Notes: generated by a model not told the origin, from the letters alone. Positions 7,219 to 15,934 are shown, counted from the first letter of the stretch. The stretch: 18,892 bases of DNA from JAFGHJ01 sp964606065 (GCA_964606065.1 CAZSEX010000038.1:1-18892), one strand, 5' to 3'. Made by a program: numbers and translations.

Positions 7219-7276
7219 GGAATTCAATTGAAGTTTTTATCTTTAGAAAAAATTAATTTAGGGGAGAGTTTAACAT

Positions 7277-8347
7277 ATGACGAATAAAAGAAAGTTAGGA
7301 AAGCTTGTTCTGGAAGATGGCTCCATTTTTGGGGGTTTTTCTTTCGGAGTTGATAAAGCCGTTAACGGAGAGGTCGTATTTAATACAGGCATGGTAGGAT
7401 ATCCCGAGACTTTGACAGATCCGTCATATAGGGGTCAAATACTGGTTTTGACTTATCCTCTGATAGGAAATTATGGTGTGCCAGGTAGAGAGCGAGAAAA
7501 TGGGTTGCTAAAAAATTTTGAATCAGAGAAAATTCAGGTGCAGGGTTTAATTATATCCGATTTATCCAAGAATTATTCGCACTGGAGTGCTGAAAAATCC
7601 CTTTTCGAGTGGTTGGAAGAAAATGATATTCCCGCTCTATATGATATAGACACAAGGATGTTGACTAAGAAATTGAGAGAAAAAGGAACGCAATTAGGTA
7701 AAATAATTTTCAACAATGAGAAAATAAAATTCGAGGATCCGAATAAGAGAAATCTGGTTTCGGAAGTTAGTATAAATGAAGTTGTGGAATATAAGAAGGG
7801 TAAAAAGAAAGTTGCTGTAGTCGATTGCGGTGTCAAGAACAATGTTATAAGGGCTTTTTTAAATAGAGAGATAACTGCGGTAAGATATCCGTGGGATTAC
7901 GACTTTACCAAAGATAAGATAGATGGAGTTTTGATTTCCAATGGACCGGGAGATCCCAAAAAATGCGAGGCGACAGTTGAAAATGTAAGAAAAGCCATTT
8001 CGATGAATATACCTATTCTTGGTATCTGTCTGGGTTCTCAGATTCTCGGACTTGCCGCTGGAGCGGATACCTACAAATTAAAATACGGGCATAGAGGACA
8101 AAATCAGCCCTGTGTAGAGGTTGGAACGAAAAGGTGTTATATTACTTCTCAGAACCACGGATATGTGGTTGATTCTTTAACTTTAAAGGAAGACTGGAGA
8201 GAATGGTTTATTAACAATAACGATGAAACCAATGAAGGGATAATTCATATTTCCAAACCATTTTTTGGTTCTCAATTTCACCCGGAAGCTTCTCCGGGTC
8301 CGGATGATACAGAGTTTATTTTTGATATGTTTGTGAGGTCATTATGA
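7277..8347 (+). CDS. carA: Carbamoyl phosphate synthase small subunit (glutamine amidotransferase)
   Basis: A 356-residue subunit that hydrolyses glutamine and passes ammonia to CarB for carbamoyl phosphate synthesis (pyrimidine and arginine pathways). The N-terminal CarA-specific domain begins KLVLEDGSIFGG and contains GEVVFNTGMVGYPE and SHWSAEKSLFEWL. The C-terminal class I amidotransferase domain carries the triad Cys251 (GICLGSQ), His335 and Glu337 (FHPEASPGP). The usual His after CLG is Ser here. The protein resembles the amidotransferase part of eukaryotic CAD (for example YGHRGQNQPC and ITSQNHGYVV) more than E. coli CarA. GGGGAGAG lies upstream of the ATG. The stop overlaps the carB start by 4 bases, so translation is probably coupled. 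Confidence 0.96.
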   Translation: MTNKRKLGKLVLEDGSIFGGFSFGVDKAVNGEVVFNTGMVGYPETLTDPSYRGQILVLTYPLIGNYGVPGRERENGLLKNFESEKIQVQGLIISDLSKNYSHWSAEKSLFEWLEENDIPALYDIDTRMLTKKLREKGTQLGKIIFNNEKIKFEDPNKRNLVSEVSINEVVEYKKGKKKVAVVDCGVKNNVIRAFLNREITAVRYPWDYDFTKDKIDGVLISNGPGDPKKCEATVENVRKAISMNIPILGICLGSQILGLAAGADTYKLKYGHRGQNQPCVEVGTKRCYITSQNHGYVVDSLTLKEDWREWFINNNDETNEGIIHISKPFFGSQFHPEASPGPDDTEFIFDMFVRSL

Positions 8348-11300
8348 TGACAAAAAAGAAGATAAAAAAAGCTTTAATTTTAGGTTCCGGCGCGATACGT
8401 ATAGGACAGGCTGGAGAATTTGATTATTCCGGGAGTCAGGCAATAAAAGCTTTAAAAGAAGAAGGCATTGAGACTGTTCTGATTAATCCCAATATAGCTA
8501 CGATTCAAACTTCGTCCTATCTTACTGATAAAATTTATTTTTTGCCTCTGGATACGTATTTTGTTGAGAAGGTTATAGAAAAGGAGAAACCCGATGGGAT
8601 ATTGCTCGCTTTTGGTGGACAAACGGGTTTAAATGTGGGAGCGGAGTTGGCTGAACAAGGTATACTCGATAAACACGGTGTTCAGGTACTTGGAACTCCG
8701 GTCGAAGTTATTTTAGATACCGAAGATAGAGACCGCTTTATTAAGAAAATTACAGAGATAAATTTAAAAGTTCCCGTGAGCAAAGCCGTAAATAGCGTAG
8801 AAGAGGCGATTGAAGTCGGAAGTAAAATAGGATATCCTGTTATAGTAAGAATCGCTTACGCTCTGGGAGGATTGGGTTCGGGTGTTGCTTATAATGAAAA
8901 AGAATTAAAAAATATCGCGAAAAAAGCTTTTTCTTTTACCAGACAAATACTGGTTGAAGAATATCTGGGTGGCTGGAAAGAAATAGAATATGAGGTAGTC
9001 AGAGATTGTTACAACAACTGTATTGTAGTTTGTTCTATGGAGAATGTGGATCCCATGGGGATTCATACCGGTGAAAGTATTGTGGCTGCTCCCGTTCAAA
9101 CGCTTACGGCTTCTGAGAATTTTAAATTGAGAGCGTTCACCATAAAAGTTATAAGACATCTTGGCATTGTCGGCGAATGTAATATTCAGTATGCTTTAGA
9201 CCCTGAATCCGGAGATTACAGAATAATCGAAGTAAACGCGAGATTAAGCAGAAGTTCCGCTCTTGCTTCAAAGGCGACAGGTTATCCATTGGCCTTTGTG
9301 GCGGCTAAACTCGCTTTAGGATATGGATTGACCGAATTAAGGAACGCAATTACAAAAGATACTTCGGCGTGTTTTGAACCTGCTATAGATTATGTGGTTC
9401 TTAAATATCCGAGATGGGATCTCCAAAAATTCAGAAAAGTGAGCCTTAATATAGGCTCGGAAATGAAATCGGTGGGAGAAGTTATGGCTATTGCCAGAAG
9501 TTTTGAAGAAGTTTTGCAGAAAGCAATACGGATGTTAGAAGTTGGTATGAATGGCGTTGTATGTAATAATATACAATTTGATGATTTGGACCGGGAACTG
9601 GCAAAGCCGACTGACAAAAGAATTTTTGCTATCGCCGAGGCAATTAAGAAAGGATATTCTATCGATAAAATTTACAAAATATCGAAGGTGGATCCATGGT
9701 TCCTTTACAAGATAAAAAATATAATCGATATAGAGAAACAGCTAAAAGGTAGAAAAATTAACAATTTTTCGAAGGAACTTTTAAAAGAGGCAAAACAAAA
9801 AGGTTTTTCGGATAAACAGATCGCGATTTTAACTAATTCAGAAGAACTCGAAGTAAGAAAAATAAGAAAGAAGAAAGGTATAGTTCCTTACGTTAAGCAG
9901 ATAGATACCCTTGCCGCGGAATATCCCGCTAAAACCAATTATTTATATTTGACTTATAATGCTTCTGAAGATGACCTTGAGTTTAAAGATAAAAATCAGG
10001 TTGTTGTTTTAGGGGGAGGGGCTTACAGAATCGGTTCTTCAGTGGAATTTGACTGGTGCTGCGTCAATTCTGTTGCAACTCTCAGAAAATTAAAGTATAA
10101 AGCCATAATGATTAATTATAATCCTGAGACTGTGAGCACCGATTACGATATTTGCGATAAGCTCTATTTCGACGAAATAACACTTGAAAGGGTCCTCGAC
10201 ATTTACGATAAGGAAAAACCGCTTGGAATTGTGGTTTCTATGGGGGGACAGATTGCTAATAATCTTGCTCTGCCTCTATATAAAAATGAAGTTAAAGTAC
10301 TTGGAACTTCACCTGTTGATATCGATAATGCTGAAGACAGGCACAAATTTTCTAAACTGCTCGATGAACTCAATATAGATCAGCCTGAGTGGAAAGAGGT
10401 TACTACCATTAAAGAAGCGGAAAAATTTGCTAAAAAGGTTGGATATCCTGTTCTGGTTCGTCCGAGTTATGTTCTCAGTGGAGCGGCTATGAGTATAGTC
10501 TTAAGTCCCGGTGAATTGGAGGGTTACCTTAAGAGAGCTTCCGAAGTGAGTAAAGAACATCCTGTTGTAATCAGTAAGTTTATAACCGGGGCAAAAGAAA
10601 TCGAAATCGACGCGGTTGCTAACAAAGGGGAACTTTACTGTTATGCGATTTCCGAACATGTCGAAAACGCCGGGGTTCACTCGGGAGATGCGACAATGGT
10701 GCTTCCTCCTCAAAGAACTTATCTGGAGACAATGAGAAGAATAAAAGTGATCGCTCGCAAGGTCGCGAAGGCTCTAAAAATAACAGGACCTTTTAACATC
10801 CAGTTTATTGCCAAGGATAACGAAGTCCGTGTTATCGAATGCAACTTGAGAGTTTCGAGAAGTTTTCCTTTTGTTTCCAAATTTCTAAAAATAAACTTTA
10901 TCGATGCCGCAACAAGAATAATTATGGGAAAGAAGGTTCCCGTTCTTACCAATTCAGCTTTTGACCTGGATTACGTGGGTGTTAAGGCTCCCCAGTTTTC
11001 CTTCTCTCGTCTTAAAGGATCCGACCCGATTCTCGGAGTGGAAATGGCTTCTACCGGTGAAGTGGGCTGTCTCGGAGATGATTTTAACGAGGCGTTTCTG
11101 AAGAGTTTTATTTCCGTTGGTTTTAAAATTCCCCGGAAGACAATTTTGCTCTCCACAGGTCCAATAGACAGTAAAGCGGAATTTTTAGAAAGCACGAAGA
11201 TTCTTGAAAGTATGGGATTCGAGTTGTATGCCACTAAAGGAACCGCAGAATTTATGAAGAATAATGGAATTGATGCGACGGTCCTTTACTGGCCGTCGGA

Positions 11301-11538
11301 AAATAAAGAACCGAATACCCTCGATTATATTTCCGATAGAAAAATTGATCTGGTTATAAATGTGCCAAAGAACATTGAAAAGGAAGAGCTTGATAACGAC
11401 TATCTTATAAGACGCCAGGCAGCGGATTTTAACGTTCCTCTTATTACGGATTTACAGGTGGCAAAGAGGTTGGTAGAAGCGCTGCAGAAGACTTCACTGA
11501 AAGATTTGAAAATAAAAAGTTGGGATGAGTACGAGTAG
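8344..11538 (+). CDS. carB: Carbamoyl phosphate synthase large subunit
   Basis: A 1064-residue synthetase subunit that makes carbamoyl phosphate from bicarbonate, ammonia and two ATP. Domain order: first carboxyphosphate ATP-grasp half (from GSGAIRIGQAGEFDYSGSQA), a central oligomerisation segment, second carbamate ATP-grasp half (from about residue 552, GGGAYRIGSSVEFDWCC), and a C-terminal MGS-like regulatory domain from about residue 932 (TILLSTGPID, YATKGTAEFM). Length is normal for the family. Many strings match the eukaryotic CAD/CPSase II type rather than the E. coli type: NPNIATIQTS, VSMGGQIANNLAL, SEHVENAGVHSGDAT and ECNLRVSRSFPFVSK. The start overlaps carA by ATGA; a second ATG follows at 8347. 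Allosteric control by UMP or similar through the MGS domain is known for the family but not predictable in detail here. Confidence 0.97.
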   Translation: MMTKKKIKKALILGSGAIRIGQAGEFDYSGSQAIKALKEEGIETVLINPNIATIQTSSYLTDKIYFLPLDTYFVEKVIEKEKPDGILLAFGGQTGLNVGAELAEQGILDKHGVQVLGTPVEVILDTEDRDRFIKKITEINLKVPVSKAVNSVEEAIEVGSKIGYPVIVRIAYALGGLGSGVAYNEKELKNIAKKAFSFTRQILVEEYLGGWKEIEYEVVRDCYNNCIVVCSMENVDPMGIHTGESIVAAPVQTLTASENFKLRAFTIKVIRHLGIVGECNIQYALDPESGDYRIIEVNARLSRSSALASKATGYPLAFVAAKLALGYGLTELRNAITKDTSACFEPAIDYVVLKYPRWDLQKFRKVSLNIGSEMKSVGEVMAIARSFEEVLQKAIRMLEVGMNGVVCNNIQFDDLDRELAKPTDKRIFAIAEAIKKGYSIDKIYKISKVDPWFLYKIKNIIDIEKQLKGRKINNFSKELLKEAKQKGFSDKQIAILTNSEELEVRKIRKKKGIVPYVKQIDTLAAEYPAKTNYLYLTYNASEDDLEFKDKNQVVVLGGGAYRIGSSVEFDWCCVNSVATLRKLKYKAIMINYNPETVSTDYDICDKLYFDEITLERVLDIYDKEKPLGIVVSMGGQIANNLALPLYKNEVKVLGTSPVDIDNAEDRHKFSKLLDELNIDQPEWKEVTTIKEAEKFAKKVGYPVLVRPSYVLSGAAMSIVLSPGELEGYLKRASEVSKEHPVVISKFITGAKEIEIDAVANKGELYCYAISEHVENAGVHSGDATMVLPPQRTYLETMRRIKVIARKVAKALKITGPFNIQFIAKDNEVRVIECNLRVSRSFPFVSKFLKINFIDAATRIIMGKKVPVLTNSAFDLDYVGVKAPQFSFSRLKGSDPILGVEMASTGEVGCLGDDFNEAFLKSFISVGFKIPRKTILLSTGPIDSKAEFLESTKILESMGFELYATKGTAEFMKNNGIDATVLYWPSENKEPNTLDYISDRKIDLVINVPKNIEKEELDNDYLIRRQAADFNVPLITDLQVAKRLVEALQKTSLKDLKIKSWDEYE

Positions 11539-11539
11539 T

Positions 11540-11600
11540 TTTAACCTCACCCCACCCAAGATTTTTATCACACAAAGAGGCAAAGGTCACAAAGATTTTT
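11540..11600 (-). repeat. Composite dispersed repeat, copy C
   Basis: Read on the minus strand: 'CTTTGTG...CTCTTTGTGTGATAAAAATCTT' then 'GGGTGGGGTGAGGTTAAAA'. This is the same composite as copies A (15876-15930) and B (16290-16344), inverted, and begins 2 bases after the carB stop. Confidence 0.55.
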
Positions 11601-11601
11601 G

Positions 11602-11613
11602 TTGTTATAACAA
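11602..11613. repeat. 12-bp perfect palindrome before asnA
   Basis: TTGTTATAACAA is perfectly self-complementary and lies about 70 bases before the asnA start, next to a weak TTGTTG/TATATG promoter-like pair (11599-11626). It could be an operator, but it is AT-rich and may be chance. Confidence 0.25.
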
Positions 11614-11680
11614 AAAAATATATATGGGTAGGAAATCTGTGTTTTCAGTGAAAATCAGTTGTTAATTGTTTGGAGGAAGT

Positions 11681-12715
11681 ATGGATTTGCAAATTCCGGA
11701 AAATTATATTAATCATTTAAGTTTGAAAGAAACTGAAGAAGCGATAAAATTGGTAAAAGACTACTTCGAGGTAGAACTTGCCGATACGTTAAATTTAACA
11801 AGGGTAAGTGCTCCTTTATTCGTAGAGTCCGGTACCGGTATTAACGACGACTTGAATGGAATAGAAAGGCCTGTCTCTTTTGATTTAAAAAATATATCTA
11901 ACGTGGAAGCGGAGATTGTTCAATCCCTCGCGAAATGGAAGAGAATGGCTCTGGCAAGGTATGGATTTACGGAAGGAAGTGGTTTGTACACGGATATGAA
12001 TGCTATACGAAGGGATGAAATTTTAGATAATTTGCATTCCATTTATGTCGATCAGTGGGACTGGGAAAGGGTGATTTCAGGAGATGAGAGGAATTTGGTT
12101 TTTTTAAAAGATGTAGTAAGGAAGATTTATACTGTCTTAAAAGAGGCAGAAATGGTTGTATATAAAAAGTTTCCTGAATTACAACCTTTTTTGCGTGATG
12201 AAATAACTTTTATACACAGCGAGGAATTACTGGAAAAATATCCGGATCTTGTTCCGGGGGAAAGGGAAGACGCTATTACAAAAGAGAAGGGAGCTTGTTT
12301 TGTCATAGGTATAGGCGGAAAATTAGCCGATGGTAAACCGCACGACGGTAGAGCTCCAGATTACGACGATTGGACTACTTCTACGGGAGAGAAAACAAAG
12401 GGATTGAATGGCGACATTCTCGTCTGGAGTCCTGTTTTGGAAAAAAGTTTCGAAATTTCTTCTATGGGCATAAGAGTCGATAAAAAGGCTTTGCTCAGAC
12501 AGCTTAAAATCACAGGTACAGAAGAGAGGAAAAATTTAATGTGGCATAAGACGCTTTTAAAGGATGAATTACCTCTTTCCATAGGAGGAGGGATAGGTCA
12601 ATCCCGTCTTTGTATGCTTCTTCTTCAAAAAGCTCATATAGGTGAAGTTCAATGCGGTATCTGGTCGGATGATATGGTACGTGACTGCGAGAAAAATAAT
12701 ATCTTTTTGTTGTAA
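11681..12715 (+). CDS. asnA: Aspartate-ammonia ligase (asparagine synthetase A)
   Basis: A 344-residue cytosolic enzyme that makes asparagine from aspartate, ammonia and ATP, related to class II aminoacyl-tRNA synthetases. Family marks: SAPLFVESGTGINDDLNG near the N-terminus, AEIVQSLAKWKRMALARYGF, the SIYVDQWDWERVI segment, and the C-terminal SIGGGIGQSRLCMLLLQKAHIGEVQ that binds ATP. Length is close to the 330 residues of E. coli AsnA. I chose the ATG at 11681 because GGAGGAAG sits directly before it. The frame can be extended to a TTG at 11666, but that would place the ribosome site inside the gene. It is separated from carB by 142 bases holding repeat remnants, so it is probably its own unit. 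No AsnC-type regulator is nearby. Confidence 0.95.
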   Translation: MDLQIPENYINHLSLKETEEAIKLVKDYFEVELADTLNLTRVSAPLFVESGTGINDDLNGIERPVSFDLKNISNVEAEIVQSLAKWKRMALARYGFTEGSGLYTDMNAIRRDEILDNLHSIYVDQWDWERVISGDERNLVFLKDVVRKIYTVLKEAEMVVYKKFPELQPFLRDEITFIHSEELLEKYPDLVPGEREDAITKEKGACFVIGIGGKLADGKPHDGRAPDYDDWTTSTGEKTKGLNGDILVWSPVLEKSFEISSMGIRVDKKALLRQLKITGTEERKNLMWHKTLLKDELPLSIGGGIGQSRLCMLLLQKAHIGEVQCGIWSDDMVRDCEKNNIFLL

Positions 12716-12724
12716 AAAACTGAT

Positions 12725-12840
12725 TGAACCACAAAGACCACAAAGATCTCAAAGAAAAAGACAACAAAAATATTTGCGTGGTTTAAAGCCCTGCTTACAC
12801 CTCAAATTAATATCACACTAAGGCACAAAGGCACTAAGAA
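12725..12840. repeat. Dispersed 'CACAAAG' repeat block, with copy D
   Basis: The 367-base gap between asnA and the protease gene holds no gene that I can see. It has CCACAAAGACCACAAAGATC at 12728, then a degenerate inverted composite copy (about 12784-12839: TTAAAGCCC...ACACCTC...TATCACAC then AAGGCACAAAGGCAC). Both halves end in similar A-rich AAGAAAAA..ACAACAAAA strings. The rest (12841-13010) is AT-rich with an imperfect AAGAAC/GTTCTT inverted repeat around 12896-12926. Confidence 0.5.
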
Positions 12841-13013
12841 AAAACAACAAAATTAATATTGTTTATTGAAAATCTCCTTCCCCTTCTAAGAATAGGAAGA
12901 ACAAATAGCACGATCGGTCGTTCTTAGCCGAGAATGTCAATTTTCATACGAATATTTTTATTTTTCTATTAAAAAAGCCGATAGAAGTGACGAAGATAAA
13001 CAAATTCCTTGGG

Positions 13014-13041
13014 TTGACATAGGTTGAAAAATCCTTATTTT
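13014..13041 (+). promoter_or_regulatory. Promoter of the subtilase gene
   Basis: TTGACA (13014-13019), 16 bases, TATTTT (13036-13041), about 40 bases before the start codon and its AAGGAGG ribosome site. Confidence 0.5.
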
Positions 13042-13082
13042 TATTATTACAATCAATTAAAAAAATTAATAAGGAGGAAGTA

Positions 13083-15674
13083 ATGTATAAAAAAATTATT
13101 ATAGTATTACTTTTTGTTCTCTGTGTGAATCTCGATTTTGTATTTGCCCGTGATTATCAGAAAGTCATGTTAAATGATCTTCGAATTGAGTTATCTGCTA
13201 AAAAAATTGACAAATCTGAAAAAATTAAAACAATCAAACAGAGGATTGATGAACAATTAACTGAAGGCAAAAAAAAGCTTAGCGCTGACCTTTTGCAATT
13301 AATTGACAGTAAATTCCTTCCTGAGGGAACAAACATAGATACCCATGCACGAGAAATGGAGAATGTCGCGCAATTTCGTCCGTCAGTTTCGATTGCAGCT
13401 CCTGAGGACCGAATCAACGAAGGTGAAGTTTATGTTTATATTTATCTGAACCCAAACGCTTCAACATGGATTATAGATTCATACGTAGAAAAAGTAACAG
13501 ATAGGGATGAGGAAAAACGTATTGCTGTAGCATGGGTAAAAGTGAAAAATCTTGAGCGTTTAGCTTCCCTTGAAGATATAAGAACTATAAGGACAGTCAT
13601 GCCCCCTGTTTTACTAACCGGTTCAGAAGTTTCAGAAGGTGATTCAATCCATCGCTCCTCTGAAGTTCGCTCAGTATACTCACAGAGCGGTTCGGGAATT
13701 AAGATTGGTATTATTTCTGACGGTGTTGACAATCGTGCCACATCACAATCCTCCGGTGACCTGCCAGGAGATGGGTCAGGACTTAATGTTCTCAGCAACA
13801 CACAGGGCGGAGATGAAGGAACGGCAATGCTGGAAATCGTTCATGACATGATTCCTGACGCTGATTTATATTTTCACGATCATGGGGATAATACTGTTGC
13901 TTTTAACTCAGCTATTGATTCTTTGGTAAATGTCGGCTGTAATGTGATCTGTGATGATATCGGTTGGATTCTTGAACCCTTCTTCGAAGATGGAACCGTA
14001 GCTTCTCATGTTTCTTCAGTCCTTTCCGCTCAAAATATCGTTTATGTCTCTTCCGCTGGAAATGCGGGTAACAAACATTATCAGGGCGATTATGACTCTA
14101 TTCAAGGTACCACGCAGCACGATTTTAGCGAGGGCACTTCCTCATATTATTATTTGTATTTAAATATGGACGTTGGGGATAATGTTATTATTGCACTTCA
14201 ATGGAACGATCAATTCGGTTCTTCAGGTAATGATTATAATCTTGGTTTATACAGTTACAACTTGAGTAATTATGTAGCTGTCAGTGCCGGTACGCAGGAC
14301 GGTGACGATGACCCCTTGGAATATATTGTTTATACTGCTACTTACTCTTCTGCCGGTGATTTTTCTATTGTTGTGGAAAAATCTAGCGGTATTGCAAAGA
14401 CTCTGGAAGTTTACATTTATCCAAGCGGTGCCGGTGTTTACACCAACAATATAACGCCTGTTGATGCTATATTCGGTCATCCCGCCGTAACAGGCGCGGT
14501 TGCTGCTGGGGCAATTAATGCCAGCGATCCGGGTAATGATACTATTGAACCCTTTTCTTCTCAAGGTCCTGTTACCATCAGTTATCCTTCTTCTGAAAGC
14601 AGGGCTAAACCAGACATATGCGGTATTGATGGTGTATCTGTAACGGGGGCAGGCGGATTTCCGAGTACTTTTTTTGGAACAAGCGCAGCCGCGCCCCATG
14701 TTGCCGCGATTGCAGGACAACTCTGGGCTCAACTCCCCGGTGAGACAGGAAATCAAATACGCGATATGATTACGGGGTCTGCTGTGGATTTAGGGGCTTC
14801 CGGTTTTGACAGCATTTTTGGATACGGACGCGCAGACGCACTAAATGCCTTTAATGATAATGTGTATGTCGCCACACCAGCTTTTTCTCCTTCTCCCGGT
14901 ACTTACGATGATGCCCAGGATGTTACGATAAGTTGTACCACACCTGATGCAGTGATTCATTATACAACCAATGGAGATGACCCAACAGAAAGCGATTCAA
15001 CTTATAGTAGTCCTATTCATATCGACTCAACTACAACTTTAAAAGCACGGGCATATAAAAGTGGATGGAACCCAAGCGGTGTAGAAAGTGGAACTTATAC
15101 AATAGCGTCCATTACGGTTACTTCCCCCAATGGAAGCGAAGACTGGCAGGTAGATAGCAATCACGATGTTATCTGGACATCGAGCGGTACAAGCGGAAAT
15201 GTACATATCGAGTATTCAACCAATAACGGTTCAAGCTGGTTAGACATTATTGAAAGCATACCCGACACAGGAGCTTATCCCTGGACTATTCCTGGTACAC
15301 CCTCAGATAGTTGTCTGGTCAGAATTACGGATACGATCGGAAATCCTTCGGATACAAGCGACGCGGTTTTTACGATTTCTCCTCTTTCGGTCGTTCCAAT
15401 TGATTTACCTGAGGTTTACTCAATGAGTGTGAGAGGGATAGCAACAGGTATGAAGTTTGGAATCGAATACGCTCTTCCTGAGAAAGCCGATGTCAAATTT
15501 AGGGTTTACGATATAAAGGGTACAAGGATTAAAGAGATTTCGGAAGAGAATCTTCCCGGCTATTATTCAAAGAATATAGATATGACCGGTACACCTGCAG
15601 GGGTATACTTCATTAGAATGGAAGCAAACGGGAAAAAGTTTACTGAGATAAGGAAAGTCGTACTTGTGAGATAA
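13083..15674 (+). CDS. Secreted subtilase-fold protease with Glu in place of catalytic His
   Basis: An 863-residue exported protein. Residues 1-22 are a signal peptide ending VFA. Residues about 23-200 form a Lys/Glu-rich N-terminal part and propeptide-like region. Residues about 205-590 are a subtilisin-fold domain: Asp213 in IGIISDGVDN, oxyanion Asn327 in SSAGNAGN and nucleophile Ser534 in GTSAAAPHVAA. At the HGT motif the sequence is DEGTAMLEIVHDM, placing Glu245 where subtilisins have His, a pattern reminiscent of sedolisins and S53-like proteins. Residues about 596-675 look like a chitobiase C-terminal-type domain (IHYTTNGDDPTESDSTYSSP). Residues about 677-770 are an Ig-like domain (VTSPNGSEDWQVDS). 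The end, from about 776, is a FlgD/type A sorting-like module (VYDIKGTRIKEI, AGVYFIRM). AAGGAGG precedes the ATG. It probably acts outside the cell. Activity is uncertain. Confidence 0.85.
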   Translation: MYKKIIIVLLFVLCVNLDFVFARDYQKVMLNDLRIELSAKKIDKSEKIKTIKQRIDEQLTEGKKKLSADLLQLIDSKFLPEGTNIDTHAREMENVAQFRPSVSIAAPEDRINEGEVYVYIYLNPNASTWIIDSYVEKVTDRDEEKRIAVAWVKVKNLERLASLEDIRTIRTVMPPVLLTGSEVSEGDSIHRSSEVRSVYSQSGSGIKIGIISDGVDNRATSQSSGDLPGDGSGLNVLSNTQGGDEGTAMLEIVHDMIPDADLYFHDHGDNTVAFNSAIDSLVNVGCNVICDDIGWILEPFFEDGTVASHVSSVLSAQNIVYVSSAGNAGNKHYQGDYDSIQGTTQHDFSEGTSSYYYLYLNMDVGDNVIIALQWNDQFGSSGNDYNLGLYSYNLSNYVAVSAGTQDGDDDPLEYIVYTATYSSAGDFSIVVEKSSGIAKTLEVYIYPSGAGVYTNNITPVDAIFGHPAVTGAVAAGAINASDPGNDTIEPFSSQGPVTISYPSSESRAKPDICGIDGVSVTGAGGFPSTFFGTSAAAPHVAAIAGQLWAQLPGETGNQIRDMITGSAVDLGASGFDSIFGYGRADALNAFNDNVYVATPAFSPSPGTYDDAQDVTISCTTPDAVIHYTTNGDDPTESDSTYSSPIHIDSTTTLKARAYKSGWNPSGVESGTYTIASITVTSPNGSEDWQVDSNHDVIWTSSGTSGNVHIEYSTNNGSSWLDIIESIPDTGAYPWTIPGTPSDSCLVRITDTIGNPSDTSDAVFTISPLSVVPIDLPEVYSMSVRGIATGMKFGIEYALPEKADVKFRVYDIKGTRIKEISEENLPGYYSKNIDMTGTPAGVYFIRMEANGKKFTEIRKVVLVR

Positions 15675-15685
15675 AACAGTACTCT

Positions 15686-15716
15686 CGCACAAAGACGCAG
15701 GGAGAAATAGCAGTAT
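15686..15716. repeat. Dispersed 'CGCACAAAGACGCAGGGAG' repeat fragment
   Basis: A short degenerate member of the same repeat family lies just after the protease stop. The remaining gap to 15860 is AT-rich, with no gene and no clear terminator. Confidence 0.35.
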
Positions 15717-15875
15717 CTTTTTTCTTTGGAGTCGTTCTTTTTTATGGCTAATAAATAGATTATCAGAATGTGTTGATTGGTTTATTCGTAGAATAGTAAA
15801 AAAGCAATTTTTACAAGTTCTACATGTTAATAATTGGGGTTGTGCAGGTAAACAAAAAAATCTTTTTCTCTGTGT

Positions 15876-15930
15876 TCTCCGTGTCTCTGTGTGAGAATAC
15901 TTTGTTAGGGTAGCGTGGGGGTAAAATAAA
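15876..15930 (+). repeat. Composite dispersed repeat, copy A
   Basis: TTCTCCGTGTCTCTGTGTGA, GAATACTTTG, then GGGTAGCGTGGGGGTAAAAT. It is a direct repeat of copy B (16290-16344), at close to the same length with small gaps. Together A and B flank the 5S rRNA gene. Confidence 0.6.
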
Positions 15931-15934
15931 AAAA

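Noticed and set aside
11666..11680. Upstream TTG start for asnA
   Set aside because: It would put the GGAGG ribosome site inside the coding region; ATG at 11681 fits better.
12725..12840. CRISPR-like repetition
   Set aside because: The CACAAAG units are short, imperfect and irregularly spaced, without unique spacers of constant length.
12896..12926. AAGAAC/GTTCTT inverted repeat as terminator of asnA
   Set aside because: The loop is long, the arms are 6 bases, there is no T-run, and it is nearly 200 bases past the asnA stop.
14247..14756. 169-codon minus-strand frame inside the protease gene
   Set aside because: Antisense shadow of the subtilase domain, whose motifs are clear in the plus frame.
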